Below, in pieces: positions 48,406 through 60,430 of a DNA stretch of 64,000 bases (the stretch's first letter is position 1; each line of letters opens with the position of its first letter). The translations under genes and the position numbers were made by a program. Origin of the DNA: Taxillus chinensis (taxonomy: Eukaryota; Streptophyta; Magnoliopsida; Santalales; Loranthaceae). The stretch lies in the NCBI GenBank assembly GCA_023512835.1, contig JAKCVP010000412.1, forward strand, positions 45,027-109,026. Reading direction: 5' to 3'. A model generated the notes under the pieces. That model saw only the letters and a list, made by a program, of their open reading frames with translations. It did no database searches and had not been told where the DNA came from.

Positions 48406-50931
48406 ATGAGCGAGACAAAGCGAGACGTCGTGAATCATGTCCTGTTCGAGGTCGCTACCGAGGTCGCCAACAGAGGTACCGTCCTGGCCTTCCCAACGTA
48501 ATCTCAACATTGCTTGCTCACCACTTTTCGCAGTCGGCGGCATCTATTCGGTCTTGAAGTCCAAAGCTCAAGTCACCACCGTCGAGTATGGAGCCAGCTA
48601 CACTCTGCTCGGTCCGCTCAACAGAGCCTCGGTTCGTTTCCTCATGCATCTGTAGCCGGGTCAAAACTCACTCCCACGCACAGGCCAATGTCGAGGTTGA
48701 AGAGCTGCCCATCAAGGATACTGCCCTAGCTGCCACTGTCCAGGCCATGAACGAGCGTGGAGTCAGCACTCTATATGGCCGCTGGCTCATTGACGGCGCC
48801 CCTCGTGTCCTGCTGTTTGACACCGGCTCTGCCTACCGCTGGCTCGATGAATGGAAGGGCGACCTCTGGTCGACCACTGGTATTCCGTCTCCTCCGGGCG
48901 ACAGCGAGACAAATGAGGCCATAGTCTTCGGCTACCTCATTGCATGGTTCCTTGGCGAAGTAAGCTCATCCATATGACACCTCCGCCTGTTGTCTTTGCT
49001 AAGGCTACCTTTGCAGTACACCTCGCACGAGCTTGAGCGTGCCGTCGTCGTGCAATTCCACGAATGGTTGGCTGGCGTGGCCCTCCCTCTGACAAAGCGT
49101 CGCCGCATCGATGTTACAACTATCTTTACAACGCATGCCACCCTACTCGGCCGCTATCTATGTGCTGGTAACGTTGATTTTTACAATAATCTCCAGTGGT
49201 TCGACGTCGATGCAGAAGCTGGCAAGCGAGGCATCTACCACAGATACTGCATCGAGCGAGCCGCGGCACATTCTGCCGACGTCTTCACTACCGTCTCTCA
49301 CATAACGGCCTACGAGAGTGAACACCTGCTGAAGCGCAAGCCAGACGGCGTCCTGCCCAACGGACTTAATGTCAAGAAGTTTTCTGCCACACACGAGTTC
49401 CAGAACCTACATGCTCAGAATAAGGCACGCATCAACGATTTTGTGCGCGGCCACTTTTACGGCCACAACGATTTTGATCCGGAGAAGACGCTCTACTTCT
49501 TCACAGCTGGGCGTTATGAGTACCGGAACAAAGGTGTAGACATGTTCATCGAGTCCCTTGCTCGACTCAACTACCGATTGAAAAGCGCAAACTCCGACAT
49601 GACAGTGGTCGCATTCATCATTATGCCCGCTCAGACTACTTCTCTGACTGTCGAGGCACTCAAAGGCCAAGCGGTCATGAAGTCGCTGCGCGACACGGTT
49701 CGAGTCATCGAGGAGAATGTTGGCAAGAAGCTGTTTGACCGCTCGCTGACCTGGACCGAGGGCTCGCCACTGCCCGAAGACAAGGAACTGCTCACTCCAC
49801 AGGACAAGATTATGCTCAGACGTAGACTCTTCGCTATGAAGCGCCACAATCTGCCGCCAGTCGTCACCCACAACATGGTCAATGACTCGGAAGATCCCAT
49901 TTTGAACCAGATTCGCCGCTGTCAACTGTTCAACGCCGCCTCTGATCGCGTGAAGATTGTCTTTCATCCTGAGTTCCTGAACTCAGCAAACCCTGTCCTC
50001 CCTATGGACTACGACGACTTTGTACGCGGTACTCATCTCGGCGTCTTTGCATCCTACTATGAACCATGGGGTTACACACCTGCAGAGTGTACCGTCATGG
50101 GTGTGCCCAGCATCACTACAAATCTCTCTGGCTTTGGATGCTACATGGAAGAACTCATCGAGAATGCTAGCGACTATGGCATATACATCGTTGACCGCAG
50201 AATGAAGGGCGTCGACGATTCTGTAAACCAATTGGCCGAATATATGTACGACTTCACCACCCGGAGCAGGCGTCAGCGCATCAACCAGCGAAACCGTACC
50301 GAGCGCTTAAGCGATCTCCTGGACTGGAAGCGCATGGGTCTGGAGTACGTGAAAGCGCGACAGTTGGCACTGCGCCGAGGTTTGTACTTCTTTCATCAGC
50401 GAAGCCTCTTCCTTGCTGACCCTTTCCACTAGCTTATCCACAGGCGTTTGAGGGTAACACCGATGATGTTGGCTTCTTCGACCATATTCCTTCAAAGCTG
50501 TCTCGCCCGCTATCTGCACCTGGATCTCCTCGCGACCGTTCTGGTATGATGACTCCCGGCGACTTCGCATCGCTGCAGGAAGGCCGTGAGGGGCTCAGTA
50601 CTGAAGACTACATCGCTTGGAAACTACCGTATGAAGACCCCATCTTGAGCAAAAGTCAATCCACATGTCCTTGAGGAGGATTGTCGCTAACAATAGAATT
50701 AGGGAGGAGGAGGACAATGACGAGTACCAATTTCCATTGACGCTCCGGTCAAAGAAGGCGACTGGGACGGCAAATGGGCACACTCTCGATGGTGCCACCG
50801 ATTTTGCTCCGCAGCCGATTCTAGGTGACGCGCCACCACCTGAGACTAGACCCCCTACAGGGCTGGCCGCAAGCGCAGCCAATGGCGTCAGCGCAGGCAG
50901 CGTTGCCAACATCGTCAATCAAGCTGACTGA
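48406..50931 (+). CDS. GSY1: Glycogen synthase
   Basis: Six exons (48406-48475, 48534-48631, 48684-48959, 49017-50379, 50433-50628, 50703-50931) total 2232 nt, or 743 residues. The GT3 enzyme builds alpha-1,4-glucan from UDP-glucose in the cytosol. Intact signatures include '[17 protein letters not shown]' (UDP-glucose binding) across intron 1, '[12 protein letters not shown]', 'EWKGDLW', 'FHEWLAG', '[15 protein letters not shown]', '[22 protein letters not shown]', 'NGLNV', '[30 protein letters not shown]' and '[27 protein letters not shown]' (the arginine-rich glucose-6-phosphate site). The tail '[15 protein letters not shown]' keeps the proline-directed phosphosites that down-regulate the yeast enzyme. 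The donor of intron 2 is GTTCGT, a weak form. For the last intron I chose the acceptor at 50702 to give [11 protein letters not shown]; the acceptor at 50696 would add two residues. Confidence 0.96.
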
Positions 50932-51567
50932 AGAAGGTGCCAGGTATCTCAATTTCATAGTTCGGGTATCATTGGCTCATCACAATTGCAACCCAGTGTC
51001 AGCGGATGGGGAGTGGAGATGGACACGCGGGGGGAAAGGGGATTGTTTCTGCATCTCTTGCGACTGAGCGAATGGCATGGTGCTTCTGACTCTGGTGTAC
51101 ATGGGTCTTGTAGGTTTCCTCAATCACAACAATGGGTATTTGACTGTCTCTTCCTTGCATCACTTGACCATATACGATCTCTTTAAGCGCGAGCTGTAAA
51201 TGTAACATGAGGCCCTGGACTATACCGCAACCATTGGCCGACTTGCGCATGTTTCTCGAGGATGGAGATAGGCGACGCCTACTTGACGCAGAACGAGGCC
51301 GGCCTGGTGGTGCGAATTGAGAGTTGACACATGTAGGGGCTCGGGCTTAAGGCGTGATTGCTCTGCCTAATAACGTGCATCTTGTCGGGCGCCACGGGGA
51401 CATTTCCTGCGCGGATGTGAAAGATGCTTTGCGCCTGTTAAGTAATGCTGACTTTGACCAGAAATATTCATCAACCGCCACTTCTGTCCGGTGCCTGGCA
51501 CTTGACAAGCATTAGGTACCTACGCTGGTCTTTCCAGAAGGACAGGACGACCGAGGTGCTGGCCAAC
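50932..51567. other. Spacer, monooxygenase 5' flank
   Basis: The stretch contains a palindromic TAGGTACCTA at 51513-51522, 46 bp upstream of the next ATG. An open frame extends upstream of that ATG but looks like 5' UTR. Confidence 0.45.
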
Positions 51568-53922
51568 ATGGCTTCAGTCGCAAACACCAGTCATCCCAAA
51601 TACTTTCAACCTCACCACACTCGCCCAGTCTCTCCCACCACCCTGCCCGATGTGCGCACATCAACTACTCCGGATCGAGCTGCAGCTTCGTCTGGCACAG
51701 ACAAGAGCCTGCCCCCTGGCCGTGACGATCCAGATGCCAAGCTCGTGCTTGGGTCAGCACAGGTCACTACACGTCCTCACACCGATTACGAGCAGCCCTA
51801 TCTGAGCACCACATTCAAGCTCGAGGACCGATATATTGACGAGCCTCGACCTCTCAAAGTCGTCATAATCGGCGCGGGTCTCTCGGGAATTAGTGCTGGT
51901 GCTCTCTTGCCTGCAAAAGTGCCTGGCATCCAACTCACTATCTATGAGAAAAATACTGACTTGGTTGGTTGCCCCAGCGTGTTGAATTTCGCCACCCTTA
52001 GCAGCCTCTTCCTACAAAGAGTGGCTGCACTGGGCGCTTCCTAGTATTGCAATCTCATGGGAGGTCGCGGCTCTACAGGATCTGAAAGGCACCCACGGAG
52101 ATGCTTGTTAGCAGGATTCACAGGTACTGCAACGATGCGCCCTTGATTCTGACCTTCAACTCTCTTGATCTAGGCCTGCAAGCTCCCGGAGGTCGCGACC
52201 TCGTGCTGAGGTGTAATCTCAAGGGTACTCTCTATATGTTCCCATTTCCAATTACTCACATAGTTCTTTAGGGAGGAACCTGGCTAGAGAATGTCTATCC
52301 TGGGGTCCGATGTGACATACCTGCCCACGTATATCAATCGACCTTCGAGCCCCGGACACAATGGACGGAGAAGTTTGCCCAAGGTTCCGAGATCCGCGAC
52401 TACTGGCAAGCAGTTGCTCGAAAGCATAATGTCTACGACCACGTCAAGCTACGCCACCAGGTCCTTGACGCTGAATGGCAACCGACAAAGGCAAAGTGGC
52501 GGCTGCTCGTCCGACGCCTAGAAACAGGGCAGAACATTTTTGAAGAGGCAGACTTTGTCGTTACGGCGATCGGCCGCTTCAATGCATGGCGCCTTCCCCA
52601 TTACCCTGGCATTGAAAAGTATAAGGGGCACTTACGCCACGCGCAAGACTGGCAGCCTACATTTGACCCGACTGGCAAGACTATCGCTGTCATTGGCAAT
52701 GGCGCCTCTGGAATTCAGTTGGTTCCCAATCTCCAGCGAGTCGCAAAGCGAATCGACCACTACGCACGTTCGAAGACGTGGATTGCTACATCATGGGCTG
52801 GCGACGAGCGAACTTTTGAGCCCCAACGTTACAGCGAGCAGGATTTGGAGCGGTTCCAAGATCCTAAAGCCTACCATGCCTTCCGCAAAGATCTCGAGGA
52901 TAAATACTGGCGTCGACTAGAATCTTTCTTCAAGAATACCGATGCGAGCAAAGAGTACCGCGAACGCTTTACGAGCGTCATGTCGGCCCGGCTAGCCAGG
53001 AAACCGGAGCTTGTGAACGATATGGTCCCTGATTTTGCGCCAAATTGTCGGCGCTTGACGCCCGGTCCAGGCTATCTAGAAGCGCTCTGCGAAGACAATG
53101 TCGACTACATAAAGGCACCAATCGTACGCTTTACAGAGACCGGAATCACAACAGCGGACGGCAAGACGCGTGAGGTGGACGCGGTCATCTGCGCGACGGG
53201 TGCCAACTCATCTCTTGCCCCGCCATTTTCTATCAAAGCGGCTGGGAAAGACCTGAAGCAGGATTGGGAGCACTCTGGACCTGTCACATATCTGGGTCTC
53301 GCGGCCCCAGGTTTTCCGAATCTGCTATTCATTGGAGGTGCACACGGCACCGGACCAAGTGGAACAGTGCCGCAAGCTGTCGAGACGCAAATCACCTACT
53401 ATGCGAAATTGCTGAGAAAGGTTGGACGTGAAGGCATCAGAACCATCACGCCTAGTGAAGATGCAACGCGAGACTTTGTGGAATACGCGGACGCATTGTT
53501 TGCGACAACGGTAAGTGCACCAGCAACAGCGGTATTCGACTTGTCTTCACTAACGTTTACAGGTACTTGCTGAAGGCTGCAGCAGCTGGTACAATGGTGG
53601 TAGGCCCGGAGGGCGCATCCATGGTAAGTCTTTGGGACTCCTTCACTTTGCGTTTCGTCTGTGGTGCTCACATGTCAAAGGGATTTGGCCGGGATCAGCA
53701 GCCCACGTGACTGTCGTTCGCCGCGAGCCTCGCTGGGAAGATTGGGAGTATACATATCTCTCTGAGCCTGGATCGCAAGGTACGACGAACAGATTCAGGT
53801 GGTACTTCGGCAACGGTCGGACTAGGAAGGAACAGATCGAGGGAAGCGATATGACGGGCTATCTCGAACAGGGACCAGTAGATTTGAAAGCTGTGCACGA
53901 GAGATGGTGGATTTTCCCATGA
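51568..53922 (+). CDS. Baeyer-Villiger-type flavin monooxygenase
   Basis: Four exons (51568-51963, 52272-53510, 53563-53623, 53681-53922) sum to 1938 nt, or 645 residues. The N-terminal extension of about 95 residues is disordered. The FAD Rossmann motif GAGLSG lies at residues 102-107. After intron 1 come 'GGTWLENVYPGVRCDIPAHVYQ' and the class-B fingerprint YKGHLRHAQDW, which fits FxGxxxHxxxW with Tyr for Phe. The NADPH Rossmann motif 'GNGASG', 'CATGANSS', 'GGAHGTGPSG' and a C-terminal 'SWYNGGRPGGRIHGIWPG' follow. It should insert oxygen next to a ketone or oxidise N/S, using NADPH; the substrate cannot be told. No biosynthetic cluster surrounds it. Intron 1 is 308 nt with a weak GTTGGT donor, much longer than the others here, so this junction is the least certain part. 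Confidence 0.9.
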
Positions 53923-54244
53923 CCTGCGTTGATACCTGAAAAAACGGGGAGAATGAGAGTAAGATGTTGCAAGCTTGTAGTAATCGCATGACTGCCGCCG
54001 AGGTGCCACTTGGTGCGAACAACGACCTTATTGATGAGCATCCATGACAACAGCCTTAGCAGCGCGGCGACTTGACATCACGTGTCGACAAGCCGGGCCG
54101 TCCTAGCACCCTGGCAACCGGCTGACCCCAAACAAATGGACTGCGCGCTCATCAGTCGCCGTCTTCCGTTGCTCCTGTCCTCCTCAGCTGCCCGCACCCG
54201 CCGCCTTCCCCCTGACATCGCCATTCGCTCTTGCGACCATCAAC

Positions 54245-55120
54245 ATGTCTCAAGTCAAGTTCAAAGAGACCGTCACCGATACGGTCAATAACATCCTTCC
54301 CAAGGATGCGCCACGCGGCGGCCATGAAGAGTCCCTTCGTCATCGCATCGGCGAGGCCATCACAAAGGGCGAGGGCCCTGGCGGCTACCTACAAGTACGT
54401 ACTTCATCTACCTGCTGAATTCGCGCAAGACGCGTCTTTCGTGCGCGCTGCAGTTCGCTCTGGCCTCATGTCCGAATCTAACACTCTCCATAGGCCTACC
54501 TCTCTCAGCTGGAAAAGAACCCCCTCCGCACGAAGATGCTCACATCTGGCATTCTGTCTGGCACTCAAGAGATCCTCGCAAGCTGGATTGCGCAGGACCG
54601 TAACAAGCACGGCCACTACTTCACCTCGCGCGTTCCGAAAATGGCCATTTACGGCGCTCTTATCTCCGCTCCCCTGGGCCACTTCATGATCAAACTACTG
54701 CAGTTCCTCTTCGCAAACCGGACCTCGCTGAAGATGAAGATTTTACAGATTGTCGTGTCGAATCTAGTCATTGCACCAATTCAAAACAGCATCTATCTGG
54801 TCAGTATGGCAATCATAGCTGGCGCTAGAACCTTCCATCAGGTTCGCGCTACTGTGAGGGCGGGCTTCATGCCCGTGATGCGAGTCAGCTGGATTACTAG
54901 CCCCTTAGCTTTGGCGTTTGCGCAGCAGTTTTTGCCGCAGGAAGCCTGGGTGCCGTTCTTCAATGGCGTCGCCTTTGTCATTGGGACCTATGTCAATGCC
55001 CACACAAAGAAGAAGAGACTAGCCGCACTGAGGAGAAAGAGGTACGATGAGGGTCGCGGTGCAGATGCCAGGAGCGGCACCGTAGCAGGGGATGACTTTG
55101 GTCGCCGGCCCTACCAGTAG
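54245..55120 (+). CDS. Mpv17/PMP22 family membrane protein
   Basis: Exons 54245-54394 and 54494-55120 (99-nt intron) encode 258 residues. A hydrophilic N-terminus of about 50 residues is followed by the family core: 'YLSQLEKNPLRTKMLTSGIL', then about four hydrophobic segments ('YGALISAPLGHFMIKLL', 'VVSNLVIAPIQNSIYLVSM', 'RVSWITSPLALAFAQQFLP') and 'WVPFFNGVAFVIGTYVNA'. The gene then adds a basic, Arg/Lys-rich tail. This is the pattern of the Mpv17/PMP22 group, integral proteins of the inner mitochondrial or peroxisomal membrane (PXMP2 in mammals, Sym1 in yeast). The N-terminal segment and the phrasing of the core look more like the peroxisomal Pmp22 branch, but this is a judgement by eye. Confidence 0.9.
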
Positions 55121-55522
55121 GCAGATATTTGACGGCAAGCCTTCTGACCTGCGGGGTGGTCAAGGGGTCAGTGTCAGCATGCTCGCCTGCCTGCTTGCTT
55201 TTATGCTTGCTTGCTTTCTGGCCAAGGGGAGGGTATGGAGCAAGCGTTTGGGATTTCATGTATAAACGTATAACGGCACGCGCAGCTATGGATGCTTCGA
55301 CGAACACAATTTGCTCGACGTTGGCGCATGACGACGACGACGACGATAAAGAAAACGGTCATTCAGGACGAATGCTATGCATTTCAGACTTCCTTGATCT
55401 CAGAGACGCCTTGCCAGGTCTGATACAAAGATTGACTGGTTCACTGGTCTAGTCCAATCCACAACCAATAGGTATCCATGTTTGGCTCACTACATTTCGA
55501 AAAAATCAGCGGCCACCAAACC

Positions 55523-55866
55523 TCAACACAGACCCATAAAATCTCCCTTGTAGAGCATATCCTCGACGACTGACCTTTGCCGCAGCTGGTTCGACCATTG
55601 TGCCAGGCGAGAATTGTTGCGTATGTGTGTGCGGACAAACGTAGGGGTGGATGCAGCCACGCCTGCTGCAACGCCTGCATTTGCCTCGTTAGTCTAGGTA
55701 GGGAATCGGTGTCTTTAGGCGGGAAAAGAGAGGGGAATGGGCCAGAGTAGACGAGAAAGAGATTTGGCCGAGGCGAGGATGTACCCGAAGCTACGAGCGT
55801 CTTGGTGCGGAAGCTGCGCGTCAGTGGATGCAGGACAAAGCGGGTCGGTAGGACCAAGTTCAGCAT
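55523..55866 (-). CDS. 77-residue putative mitochondrial protein
   Basis: Two exons, 55785-55866 and 55523-55674, are joined over a 110-nt intron with GTACAT donor, GACTAAC branch site and ATGCAG acceptor. The 234 nt encode 77 residues. The N-terminus (MLNLVLPTRFVLHPLTRSF..) is rich in Arg, hydroxylated and hydrophobic residues and free of acid, as in a mitochondrial presequence. A short hydrophobic Ala/Gly/Val patch follows, then 'RTHIRNNSRLAQWSNQLRQRSVVEDML' and a YKGDFMGLC end. The charge pattern and clean splice signals make it look like a real gene. I do not know the family; a small inner-membrane or ribosome-associated protein is only a guess. It sits on the opposite strand to Mpv17, converging with it. 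Confidence 0.65.
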
Positions 55867-56379
55867 TATGGCTGTGCTAGGTAGACAAGGCAGGCAAGTA
55901 GGTAGGGACAAAGGTCCCTAGTTGGGATGAAAGTCCAGGTGATAATGGACGACGTTCGTTGGACTTGAATGAACCAGGTGACTGACGGTTCGTGTTGGAG
56001 GGGGCATTCGCTCGATATGGAGTGAATCAGTGGAAGGTAAAAGTGACTGGATGCTCTGTTCTCAATATTCGGTTTGGCTCTGATGCTCGGTGCTGGTGAT
56101 GGCACGAGTGTACTTTTAAGAGTTCCCCACAGTCGCTGTCCAATGTCAATGCAATAACACGCCACCACTCGACTGACGGATGACGATGGCATGATGTGGG
56201 CAGGGGTGCGTTTCGTCGCGTGACACGCCGAGGAACGTGCAAGTGGTCTGACGTGAGGTACTTGCATAGGTGCTGTTGCAGAAAGCTTCAACATTCCGCT
56301 TCAGATTAGGTACATTATGGGATATCTAGATCGTCATGTCGTTCGCATGCGCGCAGCTGCGGTCTACTTGATTGTGCCT
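55867..56379. other. Spacer between two minus-strand genes
   Basis: The promoter of the small protein gene must lie in this stretch. It has a GTAGGTAGG motif near 55900 and AT-richer sequence around 56030-56170. No other gene is supported. Confidence 0.45.
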
Positions 56380-57179
56380 CTAGACAGGCATCTGGTGCCT
56401 AGTCTCCGCGCGAGTCCTGCTCTCTGCGCGGGTCCTGCTTTCTGCACGGATCCTGCTGTTGCTGCTCGGAGGCTTCTCGTTGTTGGTGGGATGGTCACTA
56501 AGGGCTGTGTCAGCAGGCCTTCGGGACGTTCTGGCGTCTGCGAGACTTACGGATCGTCTTCAAACATCTCAAGACCAGCCTCTTCCCTGAGCTTCTTGTC
56601 GGCCGGTCCGTGCTTTTCTCTCAGGTGCTTCTCCAGCAGCATGACATTTCTGGTATTGGCACGATACTAGATTGGGTCAGCACGCTGTACGCATGGGCGC
56701 AAGGGGCAAGCCCATAATGGACTTACCATGGCGTCTGCAAGATCACCAATGATTGGGACCAGCCCAATCGCAAAGTCAAAGATAATGTTCAGCAGCATTC
56801 GAAGGGCAATGGCGCCGGGCAGCCCCCCTTCGATGCCTCGGCACTTGTTGAAGACCATGAGGGCAAAGAAAGCATCGACAAAGTCGCCGGCAGCAGGCAC
56901 AAGACCGATTACGCTGGACCAGCCGAAGCGTATACCGGCAAAATTGAAGAGAGACATGTCCAATTTGTAGGCCAGCGACTTTGCCGAGGCGAGTATCTTT
57001 GCGTCCTTTTCCGGAATGAAGTCGGGAATCTGCTTCTTGACCTTCTTCATCTTGCCATTGCGGCCCTTGACGCGTGCAAAGTAGGGATCGTCGTCGCCTG
57101 CGACGCGCTTGTGCTTGTACTGTTCCATCTGCTTGCCGAGGAGCTTCTTTGCTGCATACTTGCCCGCGAAAGAGGCCAT
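56380..57179 (-). CDS. DUF4112 membrane protein
   Basis: Exons 56727-57179, 56551-56666 and 56380-56497 (introns 60 and 53 nt) total 687 nt, or 228 residues. The start MASFAGKYAAKKLLGKQ is followed by a basic stretch. The DUF4112 core lies at about residues 55-155: two hydrophobic segments each carry the repeated 'GLVPxxGDxxDA' motif (SVIGLVPAAGDFVDAFFAL and AIGLVPIIGDLADAM). 'YRANTRNVMLLEKHLREKHGP' follows, typical of the fungal members. The last exon encodes a short RxRAES repeat (RIRAES, RTRAES, RTRAET) before the stop. Function is unknown; the double loop may sit in a membrane like a hairpin pair. Confidence 0.9.
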
Positions 57180-57723
57180 GTCAGCGTGTGGGGAGAGGTG
57201 AAGGGCAGTCTATGTGTGTCGTCGGTGGTGAGCTGAGACAACAAAGTGCGAGAGATGGGAGCGAGAACAGAGCAGTTTCAGAGAATGTACAAGGCGGTAC
57301 TGCAAGATGGACGAGGGCTGCGGAGGTGTGGCTGTGCAACAGCAACAGAGATGATGCTAATGGCGATGATGATAGTTGGAGAAAGGTGCGGAGAAAGTTG
57401 GAAGAGACGGCCGGACGGAGCTAAATAGGGATTTGCTAGCACGAGTTGGCGTGGAATGCGCGCGCGTCACAGTCAAGCAAAGGCCATCTGCTTGAACTGC
57501 CTGTCACGGAGGAGGGTGACGGTGGGCCAGTGCTGGCAGCATGTAGCAGAGAGCCTCAGACAAGGAGCGTGAAGTCGATGCACAGGCGCATGTCGTCGCA
57601 TCCAATCGCTCCCTCTCAGCCACACTTTGCCCCAGCGCGCGCGCGTGCGGCTAGTGCCGGTCCCTGGTGTCGTACCTACGTACAAACAGGACACGGCGTG
57701 ATTCGAAACACGACCAGCCTCTG
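57180..57723. other. Spacer between DUF4112 and DCP2
   Basis: This is the 5' flank of the DUF4112 gene and the 3' flank of DCP2. Short frames only; a CGCGCGCG-like patch lies near 57639-57648. Confidence 0.45.
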
Positions 57724-60430
57724 TTATTTCGCTGCCCTGACCAATCCGTCGAGATAGCTTACCAGGAAGCCGCGGTCAGACGGCGAAATGGGCGTTTGCG
57801 GCCCACTCTGTCGTGGCGTCACCGCCCCTGCCTCCTGCGACTGCTTCCTGGCTCCTTTGGTCGCCAACAACTGCGCAAACGAGCTGCCATCTTCAGCCTG
57901 CCCTGCTTTCTTCGCGCCAAAGAGAGAAAGCAAGACTTCACGTTGTTCGACTTCCTTGTCTGCCGCTGCTCTCTCGACATCTGTGCGCGAGCTTCCTGCG
58001 AGAGCCTCCTGCACTTTGCTCGGTGACGGATGGGGCCGCTTCAATATCTGCGGTTGGAATGGCTTTGGCGTGCTGCCTTTCAACTCCACCGGCTCCACAG
58101 GAATTGCCGCTGCGGTCTCGAGCCTCTCATCGCTCGCTTTGGCTGCCGATGCTGCCGGGCGCTTGAGGATCTGTACTGGTGTTGCGTGTTGCTGTTGACG
58201 CAAACTGCGCTGGCCCTCCTTGTTGCGCTGTGGTGCGCGCGGACTTCGCATCTTCGGCCCTGTTGGTGCCCTCACTTCTATATTCCCGCTCGATCCGACG
58301 CGTGGCGGGCTGGCTGGTGTGCTCTCCAACTTCGGTCGCTGCAGTATTTTCAGGGGCTTTTGTGGCGTTGGCTCAGCCTCCCTTGTCATTCGTCTGGGTG
58401 ATGTGACTACGGGCGTGGGCAACTCCACCGGCGCCTCCTGGGATTGCATGGGCTGAGCAGCTCCATTCGACGGCGACTTGAACAAATCCAAAAGAGCATT
58501 CTGATGACTGCTACCCCTGTGCTCATGCGACGCTGAACTTCTCCTCGTACCTGGACACGCTTTTGGAGGCGGCAGCGAATGGCTTGGAGGTCCTGGCAGC
58601 GTCGCCGATGTGTGCGACGCCGGTGATGGGCTCTGCGCTGCTTTGGCCTGTGACGACGTACGACGTGACGGTGCTACTGATGCGGGCACAAACGCAAAAC
58701 TCGACTTCCTTGACGTCTTTTGCTCTGCATGTGGCCCAACGACTGCAACGCTCGACGGCGCTGCGGATACGTGTACGCTGCTGCTACTACTGCGCGTCCT
58801 CAGCGCATCAAGTAGAGATTTGGCGTGACTCGACAGCTGCGGCTGTAACAATTGCGAGGCTGGCGGAGCAGCGGCCAATACAGTCGATTCTTCTTGGTTT
58901 GCGCCTCTTGATGTCCCGGGAGCTCTGATGCTAGCCTGGGAGTGTCGCGCACTCCCAAAACTCGACCCGTCACGACCTTGCGCTGGCTGCTGCGACTGAG
59001 GCTGTCGCGAGCTCTGAAAAGTTGGCACAAGTTCATCTTGCCGTGTTGGGCGAATGACTTGAGCGCCTTGGGCCACAGGTCTACTTGTAGACTGCAAGAG
59101 GTGCAGCAGATCATTTTGAGCTTGCTGCGTCGGATTTTGCGGAGCAGGAGAGCGCACATCAATGGCCTGCGGGCCAATGCTAGATGCAACCTCTTTCCTC
59201 GAAGAGTTCTGCAGTAGGGAGAGCAGATTCCTCGATGGGTCATCGGGTTGGCTGTAGATGCTGGTTTGAGGCGATTGCGATTCGACCCCAAGCTTCAGCA
59301 TGCGTTTGAGCTGATGAGCCGCATCTTCGGCCGTGGTGTCGGCGGGTGCGGGTTGGTCAAAGCCAAGGCTACTTAGCAGATCTTGCTCGGGATCATCAGC
59401 CGTCCGCATCTGGGCCGCAGCTTCGTATTGACCATATTGGTCTGCAATGTCTGTGGGCTTGAGATCATTGCCTGCTGTGTCATAACCAGACGCAGCAAAG
59501 TCTTCGGTAGGTGCACTCAGCCTCTGGCTGTCCTTTCGACGCTGCTCTCCGATCCACTTCTTTAGCGGTACGAGGAAGGGTGCAACCATGTAGAGCTTGC
59601 TTGCAGTGACAAGCTCGTCGTTGTCGTTGTTGTTGATCTGTGCTTGGGTGAGTTCATGGTGTTGATTGGCATTCTTCTTCTTCCTGTAGCCAGGCAAGCT
59701 TGTAAGCCTATACCACTGAATTTTCTGGACAACCTTGTCAGCATCGTTCGAGTATCTTGGCTGGTGCGGACCTACACTAATCTCCTTGCGCGTACGGGGC
59801 TGGAAGACTGTTTCGATGGGCACGCCTCTAAAGACGTAGAGCTTGATCTGCTGCTCTCGCATAGTCACCTCAATGAATTTCTGCTCGGACTCCTCCTGGA
59901 TAAGGCCAGCCTCGGCAACATCATAGCCGGTTTCCTCGTACACCTCGCGCACGGCGCAGTCGACATCACGTTCGTCTTTGTTAATCTTTCCACGCGGAAA
60001 GCTCCAGCTGGCCGACTTCTTCCAGCCTTTGACAAGGAGAACGTGTTCCATGGTTTCGTCAAGCAAGATGGCGCCGCGGACGGGCACGCGAGTTTTGTAA
60101 GTCATGAAAGATGAGAAGGCCGACATGTAAACATCGGGGGAAAACTGGGAGAAGAGAGGGCAGTGTGCGAAGATGCGCAGACAAAAGTCGCGCAAGTTCA
60201 TAGAGGGGAGCGCCGGGTTTGTTGGACGCACGAAGTCTTCGTAAAACCATTGTGCCTCTTCGATCTGGAAACATATGCGCTCGGCGGACTGTAGTTCTTC
60301 GTTGGGAAGGTTGATGATGAAGCGGACGCAGAGGTCATCGAGCCCTGGTGGATGGTCAGCTTGGAGCTTGCCAAGGTGTGCAGCCGAGCTCACACTTACA
60401 CTCAAGTAACTGTGTCTGTGTTTCTCCCAT
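57724..60430 (-). CDS. DCP2: mRNA-decapping enzyme Dcp2
   Basis: Exon 1 (60400-60430) encodes MGETQTQLLE plus one base, and intron 1 (55 nt) joins it to exon 2 (57724-60344) to give WLDDLCVRFIINLPNEELQS; 883 residues in all. The regulatory domain (about 10-90) has 'FQIEEAQWFYEDF'. The Nudix box is complete at residues 129-151 (GKINKDE...REVYEETGYD), and the Box B part reads 'NDADKVVQKIQWYRLTSLP' and 'FLVPLKKWI'. The enzyme removes the 5' cap before Xrn1 decay, in the cytoplasm and P-bodies. The C-terminal 600 residues are disordered, rich in Gln, Ser and Pro, and hold several short leucine motifs (NLLSLLQ, DLLHLLQ, LLDLF, LLSLFG, FLVSYLDGLV), like the helical leucine-rich motifs that bind Edc3 in yeasts. 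Confidence 0.96.
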
